Shown piece by piece: positions 41,490 through 53,517 of a DNA stretch of 64,000 bases. Both the position numbers and the translations under genes were made by a program. Position 1 is the first letter of the stretch, and every line of letters begins with the position of its first letter. A model generated the notes under the pieces. The model saw nothing but the letters and a program-made list of their open reading frames with translations. It was not told where the DNA came from and did no database searches. The stretch lies in NCBI GenBank assembly GCA_030998225.1, contig JAPYXD010000755.1, positions 4,823,501 through 4,887,500 of the forward strand. The letters are read 5' to 3'. This DNA is from Diplolepis rosae. Its lineage: Eukaryota; Arthropoda; Insecta; Hymenoptera; Diplolepididae.

Positions 41490-42658
41490 AAAAAAAGATC
41501 TCATGTAAAAAAAATTCTTCCAAACAAATAATTGAACAACGAGGAAAGATCTGCCTCGGCCTAGATTTCTCATTCTTCAATTATTTGTCTGGAGGAACCG
41601 TTAATTTATCAACTCAATTAATAAGAAATCCTATACAGTAAATGCGTTGAATAACATCTTCAACAATGATAATTTTTTATTATTCTTCGGTTTTATTTTT
41701 TTATGAAAGAAGCTTTTGTATACAATAATTCTCTAAATTTCCATATCTTTCGTCTCTTCTTTAGGTGATCATTAAGGCATTATTAAAACTTCAAACTGAA
41801 TTCAAAGAAAATAATTTTGGAAAAACATGAAGTTAAACATTCAAAAATATATTTGGGCTTGCCTAATATGACAGCTCAAGAAACTCATTATCGTTTACTA
41901 AAGCTAGCTGAGAATACGTAATAACACTTAAGAATAACTTTACTTACAAGAAACATTAGGTAAGTCCAATCATCTACTCGAGAAACCTATCACAGATGAG
42001 CCACAAAAATATCGCACGTATAGAAAAAATATGCTTAAAGAAATTAGCATGCAACGTTGAAAGTCAGATTCACCCTTGCCAAATGGGTTATTATGAAATA
42101 CGAAAAAACACGTCTTCCTCAATTTTTAATTTTCTACAAAATGCAATGGGTTTTATTAAAATTACAGCAATATTTTTATTTCTAAATAACCAATTTTTTT
42201 TTACAAAAGGTTAGTTTACCGTATAAGACTGTCTCACATTAAAAGTTACTATTGTTTTTTTCATCACTAGCAGCCTACAATAACATATTATGTGACCGTC
42301 AATATTGAAATTTGAACAATGGATCTGGAGAACTTTGAAAATCAGCCTATGATATAGTCAACTTTGGAGACAGTTTTGACCCTTTGAAACCAAATAGTAA
42401 CTGATATGAAAAATTACCTATCTCTTATTTTTTTGATGCTCTATCATATATATCAAGGAGAAGAAATTTGTAGGCGAAAACTTAACTAATGTTCCTTGTT
42501 GTATGTTTGAATCATTTAAAAAGGTTTCAATATACTGACACATTATATGATTTAATAGTACAACATGCTGACATAAAAACATTATAGCGTCAGTATGTTA
42601 ATCTTTTTACGTCCGATAATATTAAAAATTCAAGTGTTTTTGAAAAAAACAACGAAAT
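41490..42658. other. THADA intron, nothing recognised
   Basis: AT-rich with no recognisable frame or repeat. I checked the minus strand by eye for more N-terminal THADA exons and found none. Confidence 0.4.
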
Positions 42659-43136
42659 GTTCTTATTACAATTACCACATTAGTATTAAATATTTTGTAT
42701 CTGTAATAATAAATATTTTTATAGAGATTGTAACAAATAAAATATTATAAAAGTATTATTATAAAAAGTGTGTACCTTAACAATTTTAAGAGTAGAACTA
42801 TAAACAATAATAATTTACAACTACATTGTATGATTAAACAAAGTGTGAAATTTTGTTTGGAAGCAAGAGCACATGGCTCTGTTCCCGACTTAACTGAATT
42901 TTAAAATTGTCATTTACTTATTATTATAATATTACAGGAGGGTATCATCAAAGTTTAAAATTACGGAGTCATTAAGTAAGTCAAATTTGGTTAAAACTAG
43001 ATAAAAATTACAAAAAAATGTTTTCAAAAAACTAGACAACTGGATAAAGAAAGGTTATTTAAACGAAAATATAAAAAGAAAAGACTTAATCACTTCAAAT
43101 ACCTCATTAGCTAGGAAATATGGATTACCAAAAGTA

Positions 43137-44421
43137 CACTACCGTCGGAAATTGTGCGCACGGTGCTTGTCATCGCTATTAAAAATCACTGCTGACTTTA
43201 AACCACGATATCTCGGTGAAAAAAAGAGATATGGCATTTTTAAAAATACAGTTGGAAAGCTTATGAAATTCCACGTCTAGTTATTCTCAATAAATATTTT
43301 TTTGACTTTCTGAAAATAATACAGCACGTGAGGAGTTAAAAAAAAATTCAAGATTTTCTCAAATTCTCTACCTCAACTTCAACTTTTTGCATGACCTAGG
43401 AAATTTTTTTTCAATATCTGAAAATTATACGACATAAAGTCTAAAATCTTATCTTTAATTTAAGCCAAGAAAACTTGAAAAATATTCATGGGCACCCGAG
43501 ATACGATTAAAAATGTTCAATCGTATCTGAGTTGAATTTTAATAGACGATCACGGTTCTGGGCCGGTTTGTTGCTCGCCTCCTTCGTTGAGGCAGGACCG
43601 AATAGGCCACGCACAAAGGTGGCACTTAAGTGGAGCTCTCTTATATGTTCTTTGATCCAAGAACGTGTTTCCTTTATTTCCTTTCCTCTCATCCTTAGTT
43701 GATATTTACAATGACTATTAAAATTTTGATTAATGTTCTATTTTAAAAGAATTTTAAGAAAAAAAAATGTTTACATATCATTGTTCTATTCGTTAATATG
43801 GAGATAATATTGGATTTAAATAATTTTTAATAATCACAAATAATAATAAATATTTTTTTAAATTTAGAATAATTAGAAATAAAAATTACTAATGAACAGA
43901 ATCAAAAATACATATAAGAGGGCTCCACTTAAGCGCCACCTTTGTGCGTGGCCTATTCGGTCCTGCCTCATCGAAGGAGGCGAGCAACAAACCGGCCGAG
44001 AACCGTGATCGTCGATTAAAATTCAACTCAGATACGATTGAACATTTTTAATTGTATCTCGGGTACCCATGAATATTTTTCAAGTTTTCTTGGCTTAAAT
44101 TTAAGATAAGACTTTAGACTTTATGTCGTATAATTTCCAGATTTTGAAAAAAAAATTCCTAGGTCATGCAAAAAGTTGAAGTTGAGGTAGAGAATTTGAG
44201 AAAATCTTGAATTTTTTTTTAACTCCTCACGTGCTGTATTATTTTCAGAAAGTCAAAAAAATATTTATTGAGAATAACTAGACGTGGAATTTCATAAGCT
44301 TTCCAAATGTATTTTTAAGAATCCCATATCTCTTTTTTTCACCGAGATATCGTGGTTCAAAGTCAGCAGTGATTTTTAATAGCACTCACAAGCACCGGGC
44401 GCACAATTTCCGACGGTAGTG
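43137..44421. mobile_element. Fold-back transposon with ~515-bp inverted repeats, inserted in the Penelope RT
   Basis: Begins CACTACCGTCGGAAATTG and ends with its complement. Arms 43137-43652 and about 43908-44421 are highly similar and separated by roughly 255 bp. TA flanks it on both sides (43135-43136, 44422-44423), suggesting a Tc1/mariner-type transposase acted on it. It codes for nothing itself. The host reading frame continues across it (G-L-P-K-V on the left, H-K-D-N-Y-P-L-R-P-V-V-S on the right). Confidence 0.9.
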
Positions 44422-44521
44422 TACATAAAGATAATTATCCACTAAGACCGGTAGTTTCTTGTGTGAACTGTCCCACTTATAATATGTCTAAAATTGTTAA
44501 CAAGATCCTTAACAATTCATT

Positions 44522-45226
44522 ATGAAAACAACGTTCTTTTATAAAAAAAACTCTTTATCTTTCAGAGATACCATAATAAAAAACCAAATTCCAAATAATT
44601 ATATAATGATTTCATTAGATCTGATATCATTATTTACTAACATTCCAATCAAACTAATACAAAAGAGCATTGATAAAAGATGGCTCTATATTGAAAAATT
44701 CACAAAATTACCTTTAGAAGAATTTAAAGATGGAATAGAATTCTTAATGAACAACATATTTTTTCAATTTAATAACTCTTATTACAGACAATCTTTTGGA
44801 ACACCTATTGGCTCTCCAATTTCTCCTATTTTAGCTGACTTAGTAATGCAAGATTTAGAAACAAATGTTTTAGGAAACTTTGATTTTAATATTCCAGTTT
44901 ATTATAGATATGTTGATGATACGATTATGTTCATTCCGAAAGATAAAATTGAAGAAGTCTTAACCAGATTTAACAATTATCATGATAAACTCCAATTTAC
45001 ATATGAAATTGAAAACGAACACAATTCTATAAATTTTTTTAATTTAACCATCATAAAAAATAAAAATAATTCCATAAAAACTAATTGGTTCCGCAAAAAC
45101 ACTTATTCTGGTAGATTTTTAAATTATTTTTCTAACCATCCTTTACAACACAAAACCGGAATAATAAAAAATTTGGTTGACTCCGCTCTCTTACTTGATG
45201 ACAAATCCTTCCACAATGAAACTTAG
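44522..45226 (+). pseudogene. Penelope-like reverse transcriptase (main open part)
   Basis: 234 codons of the reverse transcriptase palm and fingers: S-L-D-L-I-S-L-F-T-N-I-P, then G-S-P-I-S-P-I-L-A-D-L-V-M, then Y-R-Y-V-D-D with the catalytic Asp pair, then N-F-F-N-L-T-I. More N-terminal parts lie at about 43011-43136 and 44424-44520, split by the transposon. A frameshift at about 44520 and another at 45223 break the gene. The enzyme would prime cDNA synthesis at the target; this copy is dead although its active site is intact. Confidence 0.88.
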
Positions 45227-45370
45227 ATATTATCAAGAACTATTTAGAGTTAAATAATTATCCAAAAAATATAATCATAAAACATATTAATAAAAGAATT
45301 ACTATTTCTGAAAATATAAAGAGAGTTTTAAACAAATATCAAATAAATACCATTCACAGAATAAATTAAA

Positions 45371-45759
45371 AATTTAACAGGTTTGTAAGATTAGGTAAGG
45401 ATCCTGTATCTTCCTCAGATAAAAATAATGTAGTTTATAAATTTAATTGTAAGTGTAGTAAAACATACGTGGGACAGACAAAAAGACCTTTACATATTCG
45501 CAGAGAGGAGCATAAAAATAACATAAAACTCAACCCAAAATATCACAATGTCATTTCTAAACACTTTCTTGAAAATGAAAATAATAGTTTATCACATGAA
45601 ATTTTGTGGAATGATTTCAAATCATCAAGAAAAAAACTTTCAAAAAAGAGCTTTTGCAGAAATGGTTTTCATAAAAAAAGAAAAAGACATTTTTTTAATT
45701 TAATAAAGCCTGATGAGGTTGGCAAACCCATGGCCAACGAAACGTCGCAACAATTTTGA
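45371..45759 (+). pseudogene. Penelope-like GIY-YIG endonuclease
   Basis: Continues the Penelope protein after a stop at 45367. V-Y-K-F-N-C-K-C-S-K-T-Y-V-G-Q-T is the zinc-finger-like linker plus the Y-V-G half of GIY-YIG, then R-R-E-E-H. The family uses this domain to nick DNA for insertion. The end of the frame overlaps a CTGATGA/stem/GAAACG sequence (45710-45743) that recurs near 14343. The domain itself is uninterrupted. Confidence 0.85.
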
Positions 45760-46410
45760 CATTATGAAGAGTTTTCTTCTTTATATTTGACCCTCATTGA
45801 TCGCAAACCAGCATCTTTTATAAGAAAAAAAAACAGTCTAAAGAAACTCTCAGATTTGGAACATTTTAACCAATCTTATAATGCTATCTTGGAATTCCTT
45901 TTATAAAAGTTGAAAAGAATCCAATTTTTTGTTTTCCACTTACTTATGTGTTGGTTTCCGTTTCTTACTTAATTTTATAAAATGAATGTCAGAATTTAAT
46001 TTTAATTTGTTTAAATAAAGCTGAAGAAGAAAATCTCATCTTATCTTATGTTGTTCCTAAATTTTTATCTAGTTTTAACCAAATTTGACTTACTTAATGA
46101 CTCCGTAATTTTAAACTTTGATGATACGCTCCTGTAATATTATAATAATAAGTAAATGACAATTTTAAAATTCAGTTAAGTCGGGAACAGAGCCATGTGC
46201 TCTTGCTTCCAAACAAAATTTCACACTTTGTTTAATCATACAATGTAGTTGTAAATTATTATTGTTTATAGTTCTACTCTTAAAATTGTTAAGGTACACA
46301 CTTTTTATAATAATACTTTTATAATATTTTATTTGTTACAATCTCTATAAAAAAATTTATTATTACAGATACAAAATATTTAATACTAATGTAGTAATTG
46401 TAATAAGAAC

Positions 46411-46577
46411 TTTTATTCCCTGATGAGGAGATACATTGTGTTCATTATTGTGATCATCATAAATGTTCATACATTGTGTACATTTGTGTTTCTTTCAAAC
46501 ACATTGGATGTGTACTACACTTGAACATTATAGCGATACTTACGTCACGTTCAATTATAATTCATCTACTTTTAAGT
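46411..46577. other. No gene recognised
   Basis: Short stretch with TGTACATTGTG-like words; contains another CTGATGAGGAG near 46420 without the pairing seen elsewhere. Confidence 0.4.
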
Positions 46578-47003
46578 GTAAGGCAGTGTCTCTAGGCGAT
46601 ATAAAGAGGTCTTCCTATGGAGAAGGAGATTTCAGACGCCTGTGTAGCTCAATTGGTTAGAGCAGTCGACCGGCAATCGAGAAACCCGGGTTCGAATCTC
46701 GACACAGTCGTAAGCGTCTCTTTTTCCACAGGAAGATTTAAAATTCTTTAAATGTTAATATTTTTCCATTATTGCGATATAAGAGTTTGAAATTGTCTAC
46801 GAGAACAGATGTCTGCAACGTATTTTATCTGATACGTGACTAATGATCCTCTGATAATGTAGGCAGTGGCAAAAATTTCAAACTAAACCACCTAATTTAA
46901 AATAATAACAGCCGTAAGGCAGTGTCTTTAGGCGATATAAAGAGGTCTTCCTGTAGGGAAGTAGATATCGGACGCCACAGGAAGATTTCAAATTCTTTAA
47001 ATT
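46578..47003. repeat. Partial tandem duplication around the tRNA-like unit
   Basis: GTAAGGCAGTGTCTYTAGGC and the following 60 bp occur at 46578 and again at 46914, as does ACAGGAAGATTT and its tail. The first copy has an extra 88 bp that includes the tRNA-like unit. Between them lies a block (46778-46912) that recurs at 51588-51722. Unit length is about 336 bp. Confidence 0.75.
46638..46710 (+). tRNA. tRNA-like Pol III unit (anticodon loop GGC), probably SINE or pseudo-tRNA
   Basis: A 73-nt stretch folds as a tRNA. The 7-bp acceptor has one mismatch (GCCTGTG/CACAGTC). The D arm is perfect (GCTC/GAGC), the anticodon stem is short (TCGA/TCGA) around CCGGCAA, and the T arm is imperfect around TTCGAAT. 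A and B box promoters look sound (TAGCTCAATTGG, GGTTCGAATC), and TTTTT follows 10 nt after the end. Against a working tRNA-Ala: position 33 is C instead of U and there are stem mismatches. It is more likely a tRNA-derived repeat. Confidence 0.5.
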
Positions 47004-47618
47004 TGAATAATATTCAGCATAGCTTTATGAAAATATGTAATATTTATAATTCAATACACATGCACAGGATAAGTTAACACTGCATGAAGCAGCAACAGGG
47101 TGTCTACTAAATTTTGATTACCGAATTCCCGGACAATTTTCGGATATTCCCAACTCATAAATACAAGTATAAGGTTCTTCTTACAATAAAAGCATGTAGT
47201 TACAATGAATAGTGAATTGCGACATACGTAATTTGCTCGGTTGCAATATTACAATTTAAGAAATATATTTCTAATTTTCTAATACTTTTTAAGAATTTCA
47301 ATTTTAAGTAAGGATAAGTAGCACAATTTGAGTTGTAAAGAATGCGTAAAAAAGAAATTAATATAAGAAAGGTCCTAATATTTTCAACATTTGTTTGAAA
47401 CGCTTATAAATTAATACAATGCGCGAATCCGACAGATATATAATAAGTACTGTCTACTATCTTATTCAGTCTCATCTACTCCTCTTAATCTACATCGTTT
47501 ATAACAGTCATATTGTGAATTAGAAAAGACAATTTCATATTTAGTACGACTTAATATTGAATTTATATTGAATTTTAGATTAAAGTATTATAATAAGTAT
47601 TTCGGGTATTCAAAAGTA

Positions 47619-49249
47619 CACGGAGAAAAATAGTTGAAGTAATTTCACTCAACTTCCCATCAAATTTGGGACATGTGGACAAGTTAGAAGTTATTTAGTA
47701 TCACTGTAATTATTTGTGATATATTAAATGTTCCAGAATAAATCAAAGTTGGGTAAAATTCAGAAGTGTAGGGTGAAATATGAAAGCGTGCATTAAAGAT
47801 TTCTAAAAATATATATTATAACTCGTAGTATAATTATAAAAAACCGATCTTTTATTAAATCACAAGAATACTACAGCTTTCCGTTTATTCTACTCTACGC
47901 TTCAATCGAGAGTTGAGTAAACCGTGAGACGCAAGACTCGGTCCACTAGCTATATTTATTCACGCAGGAACGAATGAAAGTAATCTGCGCCTTGACCACA
48001 CATAAAAATTTTTTAATTTCAAAAACCTGTTGAATTTTCAGCATACTTATGTTCCAAGTATTGTAATTAATAATCAAAATCAATTAAAAACATATAAAAT
48101 ACAATTAAAGTCTATTTTATTACTCTCTAAATACAATATAGTGGATTCCACTTATAAACTATTGATTTTAAAAATTCGTCGTACTGCAGTCGTGTTTGAT
48201 CGAAATGTGTCTGTTCGTCATGAAGCTTTCGTACATGCTCCGTAGTGTTAACCACTATTTATTTTAATGATTATCCACTAGTTTATATAATTTATTTAAA
48301 AGTTTCACATAATCTAGTTATATAGATTCTGTAAGTTTAATAAATTCTTGATTCATAATTTTTTCTTAATTCATTTATAATTACTTCTATTTATTTCAAT
48401 TAAGTTTTATAATTAAATTGATTTCATGAAAACTTAAACAAAAAAAGTCTTGATAAGTGTATTACATAGAATTTTAAAAATCTACACAGGATTTAGATTT
48501 CATATCAATTTCTTAGGCCGAATAATAATTTGGAATTCGCAATTGTAAAATCCATATTTTGAAAATATACAACACAGAAAATAAAAAAATCTTCTTTTAC
48601 ATGTTTTTACACGTGATACTTTTTGATAATAATGCAATTTTTTAATGTACATTTCAAATTGTAGTTTCATTAAACTTCATACGTAGTTATACTACAAATG
48701 TATACTAAATATTAATTAATAATTATATTATATGTATCAACAATCATAATTATAATAATTAATCAATTATATTAATTAAAAAAAAACATTTTATGAATAA
48801 TTTATGAAAAAAGTTGATTTATTTTTACTTGAGTAGCGCACAAAACCTCTAGTCACGACACTTACTCTTACAAGCACTGAATAACTCTCGCAGTCACAAT
48901 ATAAGAAAGTTTCAAGTTTTATGTCTCAGGATTGTAAGCGAGCGTTTATATTTGTGAAGTTGTATATTTAAGTGCATTTGTGATAGAAAATATAATTGGC
49001 TGTGACTGGATGGTGTGAATGTATTTGTATGCTGTTTATGTATGCGTGTATCAGATGACTAATGGTAGGTTCGAGGTAAGAACTTTTTTTGTTATTTGAA
49101 ATGAAACAAATTATTATTCACTTTGGGTGAATTAGGTCTTTATCAAATTCATTTTACTCGATTAGGATTAAATAGATGTTCAAATGTCCTTATGTCCCAA
49201 GTTTAATCGACAGAGTTGAGTAAAATTACTTCAACTATTTTTCTCCATG
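47619..49249. mobile_element. 1.6-kb TIR element with TA flanks, non-coding
   Basis: Starts CACGGAGAAAAATAGTTG and ends with its complement (CATGGAG variant). The inverted similarity continues for about 75 bp. TA borders both sides (47617-47618, 49250-49251). The interior is AT-rich with no transposase frame. Confidence 0.8.
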
Positions 49250-49270
49250 TACTTATACATATTGTATTAT

Positions 49271-49900
49271 AACATCCCTACTTTCCCCTGGGGTGCCAGA
49301 TGCTTCAGTCAGCCAGAGTTCGGTATGCAGGGGGATAGGTGATAGAATAATCGGTGACGAATTGTATTGATTTAATTCAGATTTGAATATTTGTTTATAA
49401 AAATATGAAAATATAAAAAAAGAAGGTTACATCTGTGAGCGTGTGTGTGTGTGAATGAATACGAAAATGGTTGGTGTCGCCGGTGTCAGTGTGCGTATGA
49501 ATTGAACGTGTGTGTGTGTAAAAGTATGTGAGTGGGTTCTGCGGGCACAGGCCGTGTGGTCGGGTGTAAATTCTCATCCGGACGTTTCGTCAGAGGCCCG
49601 GTCCTGGGCAGGGCCTCGGCCATGGCGGTATCCAGGGGGTCAAGGCTACTGGTGGGTCGGTATTTCTCCAGGCTGGATGCGGTTAGCGGTATCTAACGGG
49701 GTTCGGTCCTGGGCGGGGCCTCGGCCATGGCTGTATCCAGGGAGCCGAGGGTACTGATAAGTCAGCCGGTCCGGTAAGACGGTTGGGTCTGCACGCCCCG
49801 AACAGAACCAGGGCAGGGTGTAATCAGGTGCACCTGACGTCACACACTACCTACTTATCCTTTTGGTCAAGGGACAAGTTAATTCGCCGGTGTTCTGGTA
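49271..49900. mobile_element. Fragment of the Ty3/gypsy family of 25.9-30.1 kb
   Basis: Shares the terminal sequence (AACATCCCTACTTTCCCC, then GCTTCAGTCAGCCAG), the following AT-rich part, a TG-rich run and the duplicated GGCCATGGCGGTATCCAGGG units. It has no gag. GC-rich against an AT-rich background. Confidence 0.75.
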
Positions 49901-49904
49901 TTCA

Positions 49905-50050
49905 AAATTCCTTTGAGGTCAGAAGTAGGTTAAAGAATTTAGCAAATACAGGTAATTACGTTTTGTTTTCACTAGATGTTTCTTCTCTTTTTATTAACGT
50001 TCCGCTTCATCTGGTTCTAACGGGCATTTAAAAAAGATGGCATCAGCTTC
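49905..50050 (+). pseudogene. Penelope-like RT scrap
   Basis: About 42 codons with Y-V-L-F-S-L-D-V-S-S-L-F-I-N-V-P, the block that opens the Penelope reverse transcriptase (compare 44600). A stop interrupts before K-R-W. It is joined directly to the gypsy fragment, a deletion or insertion junction. Confidence 0.7.
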
Positions 50051-50650
50051 CGCCATTAGAACTTTACTGGAGTTGGTAGGTAAGCAATCCAAAGTTCTTG
50101 TCCTGAATGTACGAAAAATCTAAGTTGATCTGATACACACTGACTGCCAAGTCTTTGAGAAACTCCAATGTCAAACGAGACGAGTTAAGCGAGGTTGTAC
50201 ACATGTTGGATAGGAACTGTATTACCATAAATGCAGAAGATGCATTTGATATGGCCATTTCTAGCCTCCACTATCTACCTAGTTTTTGTGACCAACCTTT
50301 TGTCACCTCTGTAGAGAGTTGAAGTTTTCCAGGCTGGAGATGTCCGGACATTTTTCATGTAATTTTCGTGAGTCCAAGAAGCATGGTCCATGAATGTATG
50401 TAGAGTATGTAACCATCTCGTACTACAAGTAAAGCAGGCTTGAGAAATGACGGCCCTTGTAATCCTCTCTCGTAATCTCATATGAAAATAAGTGATAGAT
50501 GGATAGATAGGAATTTCTTATCTGACAACAGTAAGTACGAAAACTTGACCATTTTTCGATCCCGGGTCATAAACACTTTTTACATGAGGTCATAAACTAC
50601 AAAATGGCATGGGGTCCCGCGGTTTCTGCAGTGATACTCCTAAAGGGCAT
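50051..50650. other. No gene recognised
   Basis: Mixed composition; short frames only on either strand. Confidence 0.4.
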
Positions 50651-50654
50651 TTAA

Positions 50655-51574
50655 TACGACCTCTTATACGGTAAGGACGAAAAAATCGCCAGTATTCGAC
50701 CTTGACGCAGCGATGGATGGAGAGGTCAGTGAGGCCCTTAAAGCCATATGACGTCACCAATTACATTCAACCGCTTTCTTAATAAAATAATAATTTTAAC
50801 CAATTTTTCGGAGAAGACAGTAATACGTTACATTTTTTCGCATTGCTGTCTTCTCCGGAAAGTTTATTGGAATTATTATTTTATAAATAAAGTGGTGGTA
50901 TGTTATTGGTGATGTCAGACCCTACCACATGGCTTTAAGGGCATGTGATACTTGGGAAATTAGCAAATTTTATTAATTCTAAGTTTCTAGATGTTTGTGT
51001 CCAAAATACATTAAGTTTTCTTTTCCAAATTTGGTAAATAGTAAAGAAGATAAAAACGGACGTAGATAGACAACTTTTGGTTAAAAAAATAGAAAAAAGT
51101 TAAATTCTAGCAAAATCTATGAAGAGCATTTTTTTATCATCAAAACAATAAGTAGCTTATCTACGTCAGTTTTCATTTTCTCTATCTTTTCCCAAATTTG
51201 GAAAAAAAATGCAATGCATTTTGGACACAAACATCTAGAAACTTAAAATCAATAAAATTTGCTAATTTTTCCATATGGCCCTTAAAGCCATGTGGTAGGG
51301 TCTGACATCACGAATTACATACCACCACTTTATTTATAAAATAATAATTCCAATAAACTTTCCGGAGAAGACAGCAATGCGAAAAAATGCAACATATTAC
51401 TGTCTTCTCCGAAAAATTGGTTAAAATTATTATTTTATTAAGAAAGCGGTCGAATGTAATTGGTGACGTCAGACCTTACCATATTCTTTAAGGGCCTCAC
51501 TCACCTCTTCATCCGTCGCTCCGTCAAGGTCGAATAATGGCAATGTTTTCGTCCTTACCGTATAAAAGGTCGTA
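50655..51574. mobile_element. 920-bp fold-back element with TTAA flanks
   Basis: Starts TACGACCTCTTATACGG and ends CCGTATAAAAGGTCGTA. Each arm is about 430 bp and the arms are closely complementary; the centre near 51090 is short. TTAA borders both ends (50651-50654, 51575-51578). Each arm contains its own hairpin (GGAGAAGACAG with CTGTCTTCTCC), so the whole could fold as a cruciform with side stems. It has no coding capacity. Confidence 0.85.
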
Positions 51575-51587
51575 TTAAATTAATTTG

Positions 51588-51722
51588 CATTTATTTGCGA
51601 TATAAGAGTTTGAAATTGTCTACGAGGACACCTGTCGACAACGTATCCTATCTGATACGCGACTAGTGGTCCTCCGATAATGTAGGCAGTGACAACAATT
51701 TCAAATTTAACTAATTAATTTG
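51588..51722. repeat. Dispersed repeat, second copy of 46778-46912
   Basis: GCGATATAAGAGTTTGAAAT and the following 120 bp match 46780 onwards at roughly 85% by eye. Unclassified. Confidence 0.8.
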
Positions 51723-51730
51723 AAAATTAT

Positions 51731-53517
51731 TAAAATATAATTATGCAGCATGATGCAAGAAATTATAGCAAGCGATCGTCAAAAAATAGCTATATTAACT
51801 TCCGATATCGTAAAAATAAGTGTAAATTTAAATTCCAATAAGGAATATTTGTGTGCTGTTACAAATATGTACTCTTATTAATGCGTATAAATTTAAATTA
51901 TTAATAAAATGCAATAAAGCAATTCGTTTTCTCTATTAATCCTCTTCTCATATAGTCACATACATTTAAAAAATATAAAATAATAAAAATGGCCTAGTCT
52001 TTTTAATAATTTTCAATAAATTATGTCGGAAACAACGTCGTGAAGTACGTCGGATTTAGTCCCAAACTCTGACATCGTTTTCAACGTTGTTTCTGACGTC
52101 ATTTACGACGTTCTTTCCAATGTTTTATCACTTTCCCTACTTGGAGTCCTTCTTCCCATTTTCCCTTGCATTTTAGTATAACGTGTGCTCTAGGTTACAC
52201 AGTATTCATCGATTTTAGAAAGTAAGTAAAGTATATGCTGCAGAAAATCAGCAGAAAATTTAATACATGGAATCGGCAATCTCCCACCTCATCTCTGGTG
52301 CCACTCTGCCCCATTTATAAAAGCATTCTGATGAAAGCAAAAATTTGCTAAGTTTTACTTATTTTTGAAGTACTACAGTGCTCCGTCAGAAAACTAAATG
52401 ATCTCCTTGCGTTTAAAATCACTCTCGAAGTAGTAGATAATTATTTTCTGAAATTCGTTGAAGACTACAGAGTTATGAGCCAAAACTTCTAATAATAAAG
52501 CTATACTGCAATTTTAAGTTGAATAGAAAAACAACTAAGATATAATCTTCACCGTGTTATGAAGTTTTCATCCTCTGTAACCTGTATAACCAAAGAAAAA
52601 GACATGTAAAAAATAATATCCATCAACCTCACATTCAAATAAATCACCCATATAAACCAAAATATCAATCCCATTCACATTTAATAGATTTAATTTTCAA
52701 AGCATATTCCTAATTAATTCTAATCTAAGAATAATGCAGGTATTATAACTTATAACTTAAAAATTATAGTCTCAACCTGTAAATTAAGAAACCAGTTATA
52801 CTAACAGCGTATGATTTTATTTAACGTAAGAAATTAGCACGAGGGCATTCGATGAGTTTCTCTGGCGTAAATATTAGAGAACGGTTACGCAGTCGACTTT
52901 GTTCATTAAAGAATTTTATTGTGGGTGTCTTCCGTGTTTTTTTTGCCTTCCGGAAAGATGTAGTCCTTCTCAGAGGATGATAGCTTCTTTAGTTGAAGCT
53001 TTCCATCTTGAGTAGGAATAAAAGGGTCCATCATGATTTCTCTTCTAAAACGAAGTGGTGAGTTTATCATTTTAGCATCCATTCACAGGATTCTTATTAT
53101 AATATTATTTCACCTTTACAGTACCTGTCCACTATTACACTCTCCGAAATGATAAGAACATAAATATTCAGAGCACATAAGGTAAAAGTACTCTTTATGG
53201 AACACCCCTAAAACAGTGTCCTCATCTTGAAACGCTTGGAAATATAATAACATGGAACATTATAATGCTACGTATAAGAATTATACAAATATTATTGGTA
53301 TTTTAAATTATTATTATTTAAAATACATAGCAATATATATTGATAAAAAGTAATTATGATAAACAAAAAATATATAATTGTATGGGTCTCGAGATTCACC
53401 GAAAACTCCGCTTGTTTGTTCTTAAGGAGCTGATTTTTTACGATACGATTTGCTGACTATATTTTTATATTTAAATGCTCTTATAATACAATAATTGAAT
53501 AATATATTGCTTTTGAT
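51731..53517. other. No gene recognised
   Basis: AT-rich. An inverted pair GGAAACAACGTCGTGAAGT / its near complement lies at 52028-52122. No frames or splice-bounded exons that I can support. Confidence 0.45.

Larger units (their letters stand above)
42659..46410 (+). mobile_element. Penelope-like element with inverted terminal repeats
   Basis: Arms of about 350 bp (42659-43008 and 46060-46410) are near-perfect inverted copies starting GTTCTTATTACAATTA. Between them lie a Penelope-type reverse transcriptase and a GIY-YIG endonuclease, in the order typical of the class. Penelope elements often carry terminal repeats in inverted as well as direct orientation, so the arms are probably its pseudo-LTRs. 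The coding region has two frameshifts (near 44520 and 45223), a stop (45367) and a second transposon inserted at 43137-44421. Confidence 0.85.

Noticed and set aside
43507..43692. Minus-strand 61-codon frame inside the fold-back arms
   Set aside because: Located in the repeat arm and not preserved in the other arm.
46420..46440. Third CTGATGAGGAG as a hammerhead core
   Set aside because: No complementary stem or GAAA follows at a suitable distance.
46638..46710. Functional tRNA-Ala(GGC)
   Set aside because: C instead of U before the anticodon, one acceptor mismatch and a weak T stem; kept only as a tRNA-like unit.
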